From Ophiostoma sp. CBS 140.51 (Eukaryota > Ascomycota > Sordariomycetes > Ophiostomatales > Ophiostomataceae), in NCBI GenBank assembly GCA_029298735.1, contig JANSLP010000115.1:27037-91036 (forward strand): DNA of 64,000 nt, written 5' to 3'. Position 1 is the stretch's first letter, and every line of letters begins with the position of its first letter. Below, piece after piece: positions 22,488 through 33,456 of this stretch. The notes under the pieces are model-generated. The model worked only from the letters and a program-made list of their open reading frames with translations, was not told the DNA's origin and made no database searches. A program made the position numbers and the translations under genes.

Positions 22488-25146
22488 TTACGCGGCACCA
22501 GAAGATGACCCAAGACGCCTACTCCCACGTCGTCTCTTGAACTCGGTCCACTTGTCCCGAATGGTAATCACTTCACCTTCATGACGTGCCTTCGCCCGGC
22601 CCTCGCCCAAATCTTCGAGATTCTTTGTTTCGAGAGCAGTTCCGTTTCTGGCTCCGCCGTAACGACGGCCATAGCCGTGTACACTTCGGCCATTTCTGTC
22701 GGCACCAACGTCCCTAGGTAAGCCGAGGTCAATGCCTCCAATACCAATGGGACCGGGCCGGCCAGGTCCACCAACACCTCCTGGGCGTCGGTTGCCGACA
22801 ATGCGTTGTACATCGGGCAGGTATGCCCAGCTGAAGACGGCACCAAAAGCCATGAATGTGCCGAACAAAAGGAAAAGTAGGCCCTGCCGAGTTGTCGACT
22901 CATAGCCAACACTGACGCCATATACAATAAGCACAGCGACAATGGAGCCCAGTTTCCCTGCAGCGGCCGAAATTCCATGGCATGTACATCGGTAGCATGT
23001 CGGAAAGACCTCTGCTGGGATAATAAATGTCAGGGTATTTGCACCTAGTGTTGTTAGTTCGTGGCTTTTGAAAATAGAAAATCAAACAAAGCGTTGAAGG
23101 ATGTTCCTACCAAAGTTGAAGGCAAAATGGCAGACGGCGACCATCGTCACTGTTGCGGGTGCATATTTTGTGTGTCCGACACCGTAATACACACTGCCCG
23201 TGATGATGAAAAGGAAAAATAGGCAAATGAAAGAGACAGTCAGCCACTGTCGGCGGCGTATCCGGTTTGCGGCAAAAATAAAGCAGGCACTCCCCGCAAT
23301 AGATGCCAGTGACACCGTCAAGAGGTATTGTTTGGCCTGCTGAATCAGGACCTCATAGATCGTGTTGCAGGGCCGTGTAGGGTCAGTTTGCCAGATAGGC
23401 AGGTGACCTATGGCACTCCAAGTTGGCAAGGTAGAATTGCCACCTTCCAGGCTTGAGTTCCAGCAACCGAGGGTAGAGTTCAGTTCGGGGGGTGAACGTG
23501 TCACCCAGAGGTCGGCCAAGACACCGCGGTTATCGAGCGAGAAGCCATAGAAGCTCACATCAAGGAAAAACCATGTTGAGGCAGTCCCAAGAAGGTAGTA
23601 CCAGTTTCCGTCTCGAATGAAGTAGTTCTTTAGGTCCTGGATTGAGAACTGGATCGGCATCGGCTCATCGGAGTGAGCACCGCCCGGGGAGTAGAGAGAC
23701 ACAGCACCGCCGTTGATGCTGTCACCTCCTCCGCCGCCGCCACTGCCCATCATGCTGACAGGTGCACCATAGATACGCTGTGTATCACGGAAGGCGGTAC
23801 CGGGCTTGTTCTTCACTTCCAAGGTGTACAGACCACAGTCGTACAAGAAGAAGCGGAAGATGATTGCTAGAAGAGCAGGAACGGCACCGGAGCCTATGAC
23901 AATTCTCCAGATACCGTCAACGGCTTGCTTGCATTCCTCGGCATATTTGTCGTTGATACCGCACTGCATTTCTTGCAGGTGGTACATGTTCTCACGGCCG
24001 AGAACGACCCAGACGCCGACAAGTTGGGCTAGTGCCTGGCCGACGGGCTGCATTAAAAAGACGGATGAGAGCATTGTTGCTCGTGATGAGGTACTTGCCC
24101 ATTCTGAAGTGATTACCGCGCTTAATGGGTACTCAGCTCCGATGCCTACATGAATTTGATGTCAGTATCAACCAGCGAGGGGCGAATCTTGAGTCGGTGG
24201 GTGAACAAACCAATGCCCATGACAAAGCGCCACTAATAGTGTTAGTCGAGGTACAAGCCAACATTTAAGGGATACGGGTGGCAAACATGAGAAGTAAACA
24301 AAAGACAATGCGTTCTTGGAGAAAGATACCATGAATGATACCACTTACCCAAATAAATAGACCGAGGAAAGAGAGGTCATTGTACCCATAATTGCTAGTC
24401 GCGACGCCGATGGTGGAGACGATCACGAGAATCAGCTCGATGCCATAAAGCCGGGTACGGCCATAGTAGTCCGCAAGGAAGCCAAAGGTGAGCTGGCCAA
24501 CGACGGAGCCGAGGAGAGTGAAGACGTTAATGAGGGTGCCGACGTAGTTGAAATTTGACTCGGGGAAATAGACGAAGGAAATGGAGGCCAGGATGACATT
24601 CGTTGCGAAGAGGTTGTATCTGAAACAAGAGAGACGAAGTGGTGAGAACGAGCGATAAGGACGAATTGAGCAAACTTGTTGGAAAGCTGAGCAGTAAAAG
24701 AGAATAGTATGTGGACATACGAGTCGGTGAGGAAGCCCGAGGCAGCAACGCCCCAGATTCGAAGGTTCCAGGAGTTCAGATCCAGTTCGTACCGAAGCTG
24801 ACTGCGATCCTGTAGATAGGGGGGACAAAGAAGAATCGAGTGGTTAATTTGTGATCTTCAGAAGAAGTAGAGAATATCCAAAAGACAGGAAACCGGGACA
24901 CGGCTCGAGATAAAGTAGTTGAGCATCCCGAGGTATATGAGAGGCGGCACGAGATGGGCCAGAAGTAGACCTTCAATGGCCCACCTCACCGTAGTCCACG
25001 ACAAAGAAGAGCGTGCTTAGACTAGGATGGACTGAATTTGAGAGAAAACATACCTGGCGATCTTGAGGGGACAATGCGGAGCTATCCGAGCCGAGGAAGC
25101 CCCGGTTCCTCCTCCGTTCGGGTTCTGGATACATGGCTGCGGCCAT
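22488..25146 (-). CDS. MFS transporter, phosphate:H+ symporter-like (Pho84/Git1 type)
   Basis: Six exons on the minus strand (25054-25146, 24721-24809, 24349-24619, 24211-24232, 23111-24145, 22488-23044) give about 688 residues. Family landmarks are the loop-2 motif GFLADYYGRTRLYG, the helix-4/5 region MGIGIGAEYPLSAVITSEWA, the central loop ending in NWYYLLGTASTWFFLDVSFY, and the helix-11 PAEVFPTCYR segment. These resemble fungal Pho84 phosphate and Git1 glycerophosphoinositol carriers. The substrate is not settled. It should be a plasma membrane proton symporter with 12 helices. The long cytosolic loop has a Gly-rich insert and the tail is Gly/Arg-rich. The fourth exon is only 22 bases (WRFVMGI). 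Exon 2 has two in-frame acceptors, CAG ending at 24810 or at 24798, which differ by four residues (DRSQ). Confidence 0.88.
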
Positions 25147-28100
25147 GTTAAAACGGTGACACAGTCTAGGATGAGAGCATGATGTGGTGACGGAACGCGA
25201 GGTGGGTGGGTGACAGGTGAGAGGACGGTATGCAAAATAAGAGTCGATAAAATAAAATAATAGGGCCGCAATAAAAGAAAAGAGGACGATGAGAATGCTG
25301 GACGACGTATGCAAGATAACGCAAATAGGAGGTTGGATAACAACGGTGTTCACGATGGGTGTTGCGTGCCCAACGCAGCCTTGCGACGGGAGAAGATCGT
25401 AAAAGTGACAAGTGTAGCAATGGTGAAAGGAGGGAAGAAAAAAATAGTAATTGTATGCAGAGTAATAATATGAAAGGGGAGATGCCGGGAGGTGGAGGCA
25501 GTGGGCGGGCTGCTATTTGCAGAGAACGATCCTCCAGGCACAGCACAAGGCAAACAAATCAAGGTTCCACTGACCTGGGCTGAAGATCGACAGTGAGAAC
25601 TGAAGGCTGGAGGGCAGACGGGGAACGGCGAAAGGGACGATCAGTCCATCGCGGGAAGGGAGGTTGCAGCAGGGAAGCAGGGACAAGAGGAACGATGTGG
25701 AGAGTGTCAAGTGTGAAGGAAGCGTGGGCGGTCGAGCTGGTGGTGCGAAGGGTGACTGAAGGATTAAAGTTTAATGTCGAGAATTAAAGGTTTGGTGATG
25801 CAATATCGAGGTCGAGAAAAAAAGAGGAAGAGGGAGATGAAGGGTGCGGAGGCAATGGGAGTTGGACGACAGAATCATAAAGAGGCATAGAGGGTGCCAG
25901 GAAGGAGCAACCGGGCTATGAGAGCTTGGCAACGAAAAGGAGGAAGAAGAGACGGACACACACGATGCACAAAGCGGAATAGTGTCCAGCCAAGCCGTCG
26001 ACGGTGACGGGAGGGGGAGAAGGGGAGAAGGGGTGAGGGGGTGAAGGATGGAGACGGGCGTTGCAAGCTGGATGAGGATAAAAATGGCGACAACGAAACG
26101 AAAGAACAGGAGGAGCGATCGATGTAGGAAGGTCCGGCGAGCAGAAAAGTGCGGCGACCAGGGCAGACTTCGATCGTGGGCGTGGGCTGGCGCAGCGCTA
26201 AGAAAGCCTATGCCCACAGATCGCCTGGGCCTGTTAGGGGCGTGGACAGGGCTTGGGATTCCACAACATTAGCTGCCCATGACCTGACCTTTCTCAGCGA
26301 TGAGCTCTTGAAGATATGCTGCTCGATGCAAAACACAATTTAAACCTGATTCATTTGTCAATTGAAGGGGGTTCGTGGCTGTTGTGCTATTGCATGCTTT
26401 ATTCGAACTATTTCAGCATCCTGGAATTGACCCCCTTTTTGCAACCCCTCGGTTGCTCTTTCCTTCATGCTGCACTTTATGCGGCAACCTTCTCCGTATA
26501 TTTCCTTCTTTCCTTCCTATGTGTTCCGGCCGGGGTGCGATTGAGATAGCAAATATTCCGTCAGCCACAACCTGCCACTGTCGCAACGTCGTGCCCTGTT
26601 CACACCCTGCCTCTTCCGCTCACCGAGCACTCTCATGTTGGTCTTGTCCCAAGCTTCAGGTTTCTGCAGGGCCCAGCCTTCTTTGAACAGGCCGGTCTGG
26701 ACTTTGGCCAAAGATAGGCACTTGTCACCTCTCACCCACGTCGATATTGTACCCCGCGTACGGTTCACCAGTGAACCCCAGACAAGGCTGGCCTCGCGAA
26801 TATCTTTAAAGATATCGTAGCCTATGATGAACGGCGCCGAACCCTGTCTCCCGTAGCCGTGTCTCGAAAGGTTAAAATACTTGTGTCCCCGTGCATACCG
26901 TGTGGCAATACCGGTGCCTTGGGATACAGCCGTGTCTGTCTCGGTCTTGTGTTTGGTTCGTGTGGCTCAGCCTGGTGGTCTTCACCTTCCTTGTTCGACT
27001 CCTCGTTGTCATTCCTTCTCTTTTTTGCTTGTTTATGTCCCGGTCTTGTTATTCGCTCTTTCCTGCTCTCCTTCTTTCTTCTGCATCTTTCCTTTCCAAG
27101 TCAAATTGTTCCTTCCTCTTCTCGTTTTACGTCATTTAGGTCTCTGCCTTGTTCAACTTCTTAGCAATCCCGCCCTCCCTCTCCTTTCCCATCATCCTCC
27201 CACATTCTGTCCGTTCTCTCTCACTTCTCCCACTCACACATTCACAAGTACTTACCTCTCACTTCGACGTCATCTCGATTAATGGCGACTCCGACATTTC
27301 CGCCTTATCGTCCACGACCCTTTCTCAACAGTCTAGTCTCTCGGCTCTCTATGCCCAACCCGCCGGGCCTCGTGGTCGTCTCCTCTGTCCTGGTGGTCTC
27401 GAAGAAGCCATGCTCTTCCTTTTTGACCTCCACCCACAAACTTGCCCGTACGACTAGACGCGAGCATCCGACCATGTGCTCGACTGATTCGACAGGCCCG
27501 GGCCAAGAAGCATGTGTGTATTATACGCAGAAAGTCCACACCTTTCCAAGCCTACCCTCTTCGACCGTTCGCCTCGACTGGCGCAGTCGACTACGCAGTA
27601 ATTCTTCTCCTTCGCACACCCCCGGGCAGTTTATTTCTATCAGGTCTGTCACAAGAGTCTGTTCTGCTGCACTGTGCCGTCACTTTTGTCTCCCACTTTC
27701 TTTTTCTCGGACAGAAATTACGTTGAAAACACGCCTTGCGACCTTTTCTCTTCCAAATGCTTACCTCTGCAACCTCACTAACACGCAAATTCAACCGGCT
27801 TCCGCACAGTCCAGTCCGCCCCACGCAACGGGGTCCACCCACCCGCTCAAGTTCCCCACCCTAGCCACGAACCCTGCTCTCAACCCCCATCCTTGTCCGG
27901 CTCTCCAAAACCGTCTGCACAAATCCCATCGTCGGAATCGCCCATGTGCTCGCCCGACACGCAGAGAATCATCCTTGACTAGCCCCCACTTGCTAGGTCC
28001 CATCAATGGTGCGTATGCGGAGTCTGGCCCTCGGTCCCACCCAGCCAGCCGCTCATAACTGCTGGTCCGTTGTCGTGCTCTCTGCGTGTCTTCGTCTCTT

Positions 28101-30478
28101 CATTTCATTACTCTGTTTCCCCTTTTAGTTTTTTTTTTTGCTTTGATTTTCATCTCTTTGGATCACTTGCACCACAGCGCAACAGGCCATTCTACTGCAC
28201 ATCATGTTCTTGTTTTTTTTTTGTCCTGCTTGCTGTCTTCCGCGATTGCTGCTCCCGTTTCTCTTCAAATGTGCTGTTTGACCTGAGCCCCTGCCCCCTG
28301 CCCTGTCGTTCCTTGCTACTGTCAAAGAGTTGCATACTGTGTGGTACACACTTATCTTGCTTGTGTAAGAAGTAATAATATGACATGGGCAGGCTCTAGA
28401 TACTCACACGACCAAACGCGCAGAAGCATTCCAACCAGGCCGGTTTGCCCAACCATCGTGCTTTTCACTATTCCTAATTTTGGGCACGCAGTATATTCTT
28501 ACGAATAAGATATATATCGTGCGTATGGGCTTTAGATTTTCTAAGTATGTTTGCACTTTCATACCAGGTCAATTGTACATTCCTTGCTACGGCAGGCAAT
28601 ACCCATCAACCTGTGATTGAACCTTTTGGCTCGCGTAAGAAAAGCCTTCATATCAGGTCCCATCGTTACGTTCTGCACCCATGCCGGCCTGCATATGATT
28701 GGTGTATATAACGCGATGCCCTGGTCACAGACATTTCTCGTCAGATGTGTGTTGGCGGGGTGGTGGAGGGGACCAGAGACGGTGCTTGGGCAAGCAGAGA
28801 AGAGCACACGGGGGCGTGCTCTGTAGCACGCACAAGACACGCAGAGGCTCTGCATCGGCCAGACTGCTCTTGCCCACACCCTCGCCTAATTCCATGCCGC
28901 TAGACCTACGCGTGCTGTCCGACCGGCCCTGCTTCGTCCCTCTTCGCCGGGATCACACATCGCCGGCCACAAGCTTCGACCCAGCAGCCAGGCAAAGTGC
29001 GTGCTTGGGACCAGTCAGAAGCCACAGGGAAGGGGGGTCAACAGCAGAACATCAACCACCCCTCTCGCTCTTTTGGGTCATTTCGGCTTTTCCCAGTCTT
29101 TTGACTTCCTTCTTTTGTTCTTAGTTTTTATTTTCTATTTTGATTTTAACACCCGTTACGATTTGCGCCCACCCGCACGCCTCTTCCTCGCTTCTTCTGC
29201 CGGAGCTCTCCCATATCCGCCAGTCAGTCTTCATCGGTGCCTCGCCGGCCTATCGCCCTTCGCCTGTAGTCTCACACCCCCTCCTCCTCCACTTGCTTCC
29301 TTACTTCTACATGCACAAACCCGAACGAAGGACAGGGGAACATCGAAAGGAGGCAGTGTGCCAATTGAAGCAAAAACGCCCAAAAATAAAGACGCCCCAA
29401 ATTCAGATGTAAAACAAGACACACAAAAACCCACGCAGGCACACCACTCGCCAGCGCAGACGGCATCGCCAACGCCGTCATCAGCTTTCTTCCCGCTCGT
29501 CACCCCCGCGCTCGACAGTTCGACTGGCTGCGAGACTCCTGCTTGGCTCTGGAGGGCACCTTTCCCATCCGGCTTGTCGTGCAGCAAGCCTCTCTCGTTT
29601 TCCTGCTCTCTGATTGAACGCGCAAATTCATCCATTCACATCGCATTTGTTTACGGGTCCATTGTCCCATTGTCGGCCAACTTGGGTGAGCATCGCCGCT
29701 TTGCTCTCGGCTACCACGTCCTGTTGCCTCCCTCTTCGCCTCGCTCCTTCTCGTTGTCTCCTTCTTCTCTCGTCCTCTCTCCACCCACCCTTCCCGGGGC
29801 GGCCCTTAACCTGTGTGCTCCTTTGAGCCTGGGCGCTCTTTCCATAAAAGGAAGACAGCTTCTCCAGCACACTTCCTTGACAGTCCCCTTCCCCTCCTTC
29901 TACTTCCCAATTCTCTCTCTTGGAAGGCCCCTTCCACCCTCTGACTCTCTTCAAAGGGGGGTATAGAGTGGGTGATCCGAGCGCAGATCAGCTTCACCTT
30001 TCTCCCTTGGGTGTTCGACCACATGCAGTCCGATCGGCAGCCGGTGCCCGTCGTCTGTCTTGGGGGCATCTAGCTTTCTTTGCTCGTCCTTCTTGCCATC
30101 CTCACCACTTTGCAACAAGCTTTCCATCGGCCCGCTGTGCGCCACCCCGCGCTGCTCTTCGTCCTCCTTCGCTGTCTCGTTCGCGCGTCTTGCCCTGGAT
30201 GGAGCCGTCTCGCCCGGTTTTTCTTGAAGAAACATTCCATAGAGTGTATCTCCTGTCGAGCACATTGCGCTCGCTTCCATACTCGCCACTGTGCCGATCT
30301 GCCCCCGACATACCCCTCGACAAGTCGCGAGGACCAACAAGCCCTGTCGCCATTTCTGTCCTTCGGCTACACCGGCTCTCTCGAAACTCGATACCGCTCG
30401 CTGTGTGCCCCCGGCCATCTCCCGGAGTCGCACAGCTTTTCTGATAAGCTTGTTGGTTTACTTTTTTGCCGCCAAACT
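25147..30478. other. 5.3-kb gene-free divergent region
   Basis: The stretch next to the MFS gene (25150-26200) is purine-rich on the plus strand, so pyrimidine-rich in the sense of that gene. From about 26980 to 30470 the plus strand is pyrimidine-rich, matching the sense of the next gene at 30479. The region contains a strong G-quadruplex motif at 26013-26041 and a 16-base perfect palindrome at 26800-26815. An open frame at 27282-28058 and a second at 27149-27457 lack recognisable domains. I see no tRNA, rRNA or transposon. A long leader or a non-coding transcript is the best reading. Confidence 0.4.
26013..26041 (+). other. G-quadruplex motif
   Basis: Plus-strand G runs GGGGG (26013-26017), GGGG (26022-26025), GGGG (26030-26033) and GGGGG (26037-26041) are spaced by loops of three to four bases (AGAA, AGAA, TGA). 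This satisfies the intramolecular G4 consensus on the template strand, about 870 bp upstream of the MFS carrier start. Confidence 0.6.
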
Positions 30479-32131
30479 ATGGCAGCGTCTGGGTCGTCTT
30501 CCTCGTCCTTCTCTGCATCCTCCGCCGGCTACGCCTCGTCTCATGCTTATACTTATACCAGCCAAAACGGTTCCTCTACCCGCACCCCGAGTTCCTCTGC
30601 CGTGTCCGCCGTGACTTCCAACTCTTCGGCGCCGCCGCCGACGCCCTTGCGGCCCCTCGACCTGGGGCCGCCGGGCTACCAGGCAACAATGTAACAACAC
30701 ACCTTGTTTATTTTTCTTTCTGCGTGTGCGGTCTTTGCTTTTGCTTGTTTTCTTCCTCTTAACAAATTGCTATTTCTTCCCTTTTTGCTTCTTCTTATGT
30801 ATGCTGCGCCCTGAGCTCTGCAGGTCTTTTCTTGAACTGTGCTAACCTTTCTCTTCTACTTTCCCTCTATCTAGTATCTTATATGAACGTACCGCAAACG
30901 AGTCTACCGTATATCTCGGACCATGGGAGATTGTAAATATGGAGCCACGCCGTATTCGGTGGCAGTGCAGTTATGAAGGCGAGGTTCTGGAGCATTTCTG
31001 TAAGCCTTCTCCGTGTCTGTTAATTTTCAGGTGCATTTCTTTTTAACAAACTACTGCAGTGCCATCCAATACCCCAGCCGACATCTTCCCACATACATTA
31101 CATGCCCGACACCGTCCATATGGCGACCCGTGTGACATGGAACTCTACCTGTCCTTCCTCGAACCACATCGTATCCGATATGTCACCAATGACAACACCA
31201 TCGCACACGACGACCACGTCGAGGCCCGCTACGAGTTCACTACGAACGAAGGATCACATCGCCTGCAGGGTGACCTCCGCGGGCAGGATCTGATCGATCA
31301 TTTTGATTTTGACGTCATATGGTCAGACAAGGAGAGCCGCACCGACTCATTTGGCAGCGTCCGCGGCATCGGCGCCATCCAGCGCATGAAGATGTGGCGC
31401 GATCGCTACACAACCTACCACTACCTCACATTCTACGCCAATCGTACCGACCGGCGGTATCGGGAGTACCTGGTCTACTCGTTCGACTCTGAAATCAAGA
31501 ACCGCGACGATAGCCACCGGCGGCTCCGCCTTACCGTGCGCGGACGCCGTGGCAGTGCACCCGATAGTAGTGGTAGCGGCCATGGAAGCAGCAGCGGAGG
31601 CGGCAGTGGTAGCGGCTCCGGACGCCGCTTCTCCATGACGTCGTTACGGCAACGGCCACGGACATCAAGTAGTCACCATCACAGCAGCCACCACCACAGT
31701 AGTGGCCACGGCAGCTCATCACATGGTTCCAGCTCTCGCAGCTCTCACACCAGCTCTGAACAGGCTTCAACAGTCTCACCGCCGTCATCAACGTCGTCAT
31801 ATTTACCAGGGAGTGGGCTCGATATCCGGTATCTGGGTATCCAATTTAGTCGAGCCGATGGTATGCCCACCTACTCACCTTCTTTTCCGTTGAATATCGC
31901 TTGCTAACAAGACAATTAGACTACTATAGATTCATAGAGCAATGGAACATTGCCCAGGCCGCGGATGGTGAGTTCCGAGGTGTTCCTTTCCCCTCGGACC
32001 GTTTCGAACTTCCATCGCCCGAAATCTTCCCGGGCGACGGTCGAAACAACCTTGCCTCGTCGTCCCTCTTAGGCCTTCCCATTATGGAAGAGCCCCCAGA
32101 AGGAATCGATCCAATGAGCGTCCCGACTTGA
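30479..32131 (+). CDS. Uncharacterised fungal protein, Ser-rich N-terminus and conserved-looking core
   Basis: I do not recognise this family. Four exons (30479-30690, 30875-30999, 31060-31860, 31920-32131) give 449 residues with all phases closed. The introns have consensus ends (GTAACA..CTAG, GTAAGC..GCAG, GTATGC..TTAG), and a CTAAC branch-like site lies before the last acceptor. Residues 1-60 are Ser/Ala/Thr-rich. Residues about 70-260 have mixed globular composition rich in Tyr, Trp, Asp and Arg (for example ERTANESTVYLGPWEIVNM, then IRYVTNDNTIAHDDHVEARY, DHFDFDVIWSD, MKMWRDRYTTYHYL). This is followed by a disordered Gly/Ser/His block and a short ordered end, YYRFIEQWNIAQAADG. No signal peptide or membrane helix is apparent. 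It is followed by acetate kinase 1.3 kb away, on the same strand, with no evident link. Confidence 0.8.
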
Positions 32132-33456
32132 TATGCGACTGGAGACCGGCATAACGAAAATGAAATGAATCAAAAACCAACACACACAAAATATTATACT
32201 ACGATTTTGACGATGAGCAATGACCATCACATGTATACATGTAAATAGATAGAAACACATACGAAGGAGCACGGGCCTCGAAACCAAAAGCGAGCACCTT
32301 TATTCTGACAGAAATATTACGTTCTTTAAAAGCTTCAAAGATTGTATAAGGGCTAGTAATGTTTCCGTCGTGCAATAGTGCTTATGAAAATAGTTTTGAA
32401 TTATGATGTGATAGAATACAGTCACTATCGATATTTTGCTGGTAGTTCAGGGGAACAGACAAAGATCCGCCAAAAGAGAACAACCGCTATCAAACAGACG
32501 GGATACTAGTGCCGGGTTCGGGAGATGTGTCTGTTGGACAACAAATAGCTCGGCAGACGTTGGACGTTGGGACGTCACTTCGCCAACCACGGTCTACTAA
32601 ATTGTTAGATCTGACGCTGCTTTCCCTAGCCAAAACAGGACTTGTGCACACTCAGAAAAGCTGACCTCAACGAGCGCCTCGTTTTTTTCAGCTGCGGGGT
32701 TACTAATGGGGACGCATGCTGCTCCGTGCAAGTGGCTCTTGCTTTTTCTTTTCTTTGTGGCGCCTTCCTGTAACGAACAAAATGTGGCGCCGAGGGTACA
32801 GCCGGTGAGGCTTTGCAATGCCTTGATTAGGCCATCGTATGGGGCCAGGAGTTATGAGATCTACTGTTTGTGTAACTACCCGTGTTCTCCACTTCGTTTT
32901 CCTGCAGTACGGCGTAATTCTGATTCAATCCGACAATCAGAGGTGGAAATGATGTCTTCGAGAAGTAAAGTTGGTATGGAGCGGCCGGCCAGGTACTGCA
33001 AATGGCAAAAGTGGGTCCTGAAGCTGTGCGTGTTAATGGTGGGGAGGTTTGGACAGAGCTGCCCCCCCGGCGCTACATCATCCACATCATCCACACCATT
33101 GGAGTTCTCTGGGCCATCTGTCAGCCCACCTGCCCTCAGCGAACCACACAAAGCATCCCACGCAGAGGGGTGGAAAGAGCGACCGGGAGACAAGGGCGAT
33201 TCAATGACAGCGTCGGGATACCGTGCCGTTCACAGGTGATTTCCTCTCATTTCGTCGTTTTGTGCCACACAACCGTTCAATTGCCTCTTATCCCATTCTC
33301 ACAATTCTCAGATATAAAGGCGACGACAACCTCAAAGAAGCGCCAGAGAGCACCTCCATCTCATAGATTGTCCTTGTGCCAATCGTTTTTCACAAAAACA
33401 TCGTCATAATTGCAAGGCATTCTCTCACTGCCAAGACACTCACAACATCGCCAATC
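32132..33456. other. Intergenic region with acetate kinase promoter
   Basis: The first 350 bases are AT-rich and hold the presumed 3' end of the upstream gene. The remainder shows no convincing frame. A TATA-like element lies at 33313-33319, followed by a C/A-rich leader. Confidence 0.45.
33313..33319 (+). promoter_or_regulatory. TATA-like box of acetate kinase gene
   Basis: TATAAAG sits 138-144 bases upstream of the acetate kinase ATG, in front of a C/A-rich segment that looks like a short leader. The position suits a fungal core promoter. No other TATA-like element is nearer. Confidence 0.4.

Noticed and set aside
27282..28058. 258-codon frame starting MATPTFPPYRP
   Set aside because: It has a good leader-like context before the ATG but the composition (Ser, Pro, Thr, Arg, many Cys) looks like translated pyrimidine-rich DNA, and no domain is seen. 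Kept only as a finding on the region.
29001..29966. 321-codon plus-strand frame
   Set aside because: Low-complexity Ser/Pro/Leu translation of T/C-rich sequence, probably leader or non-coding DNA.
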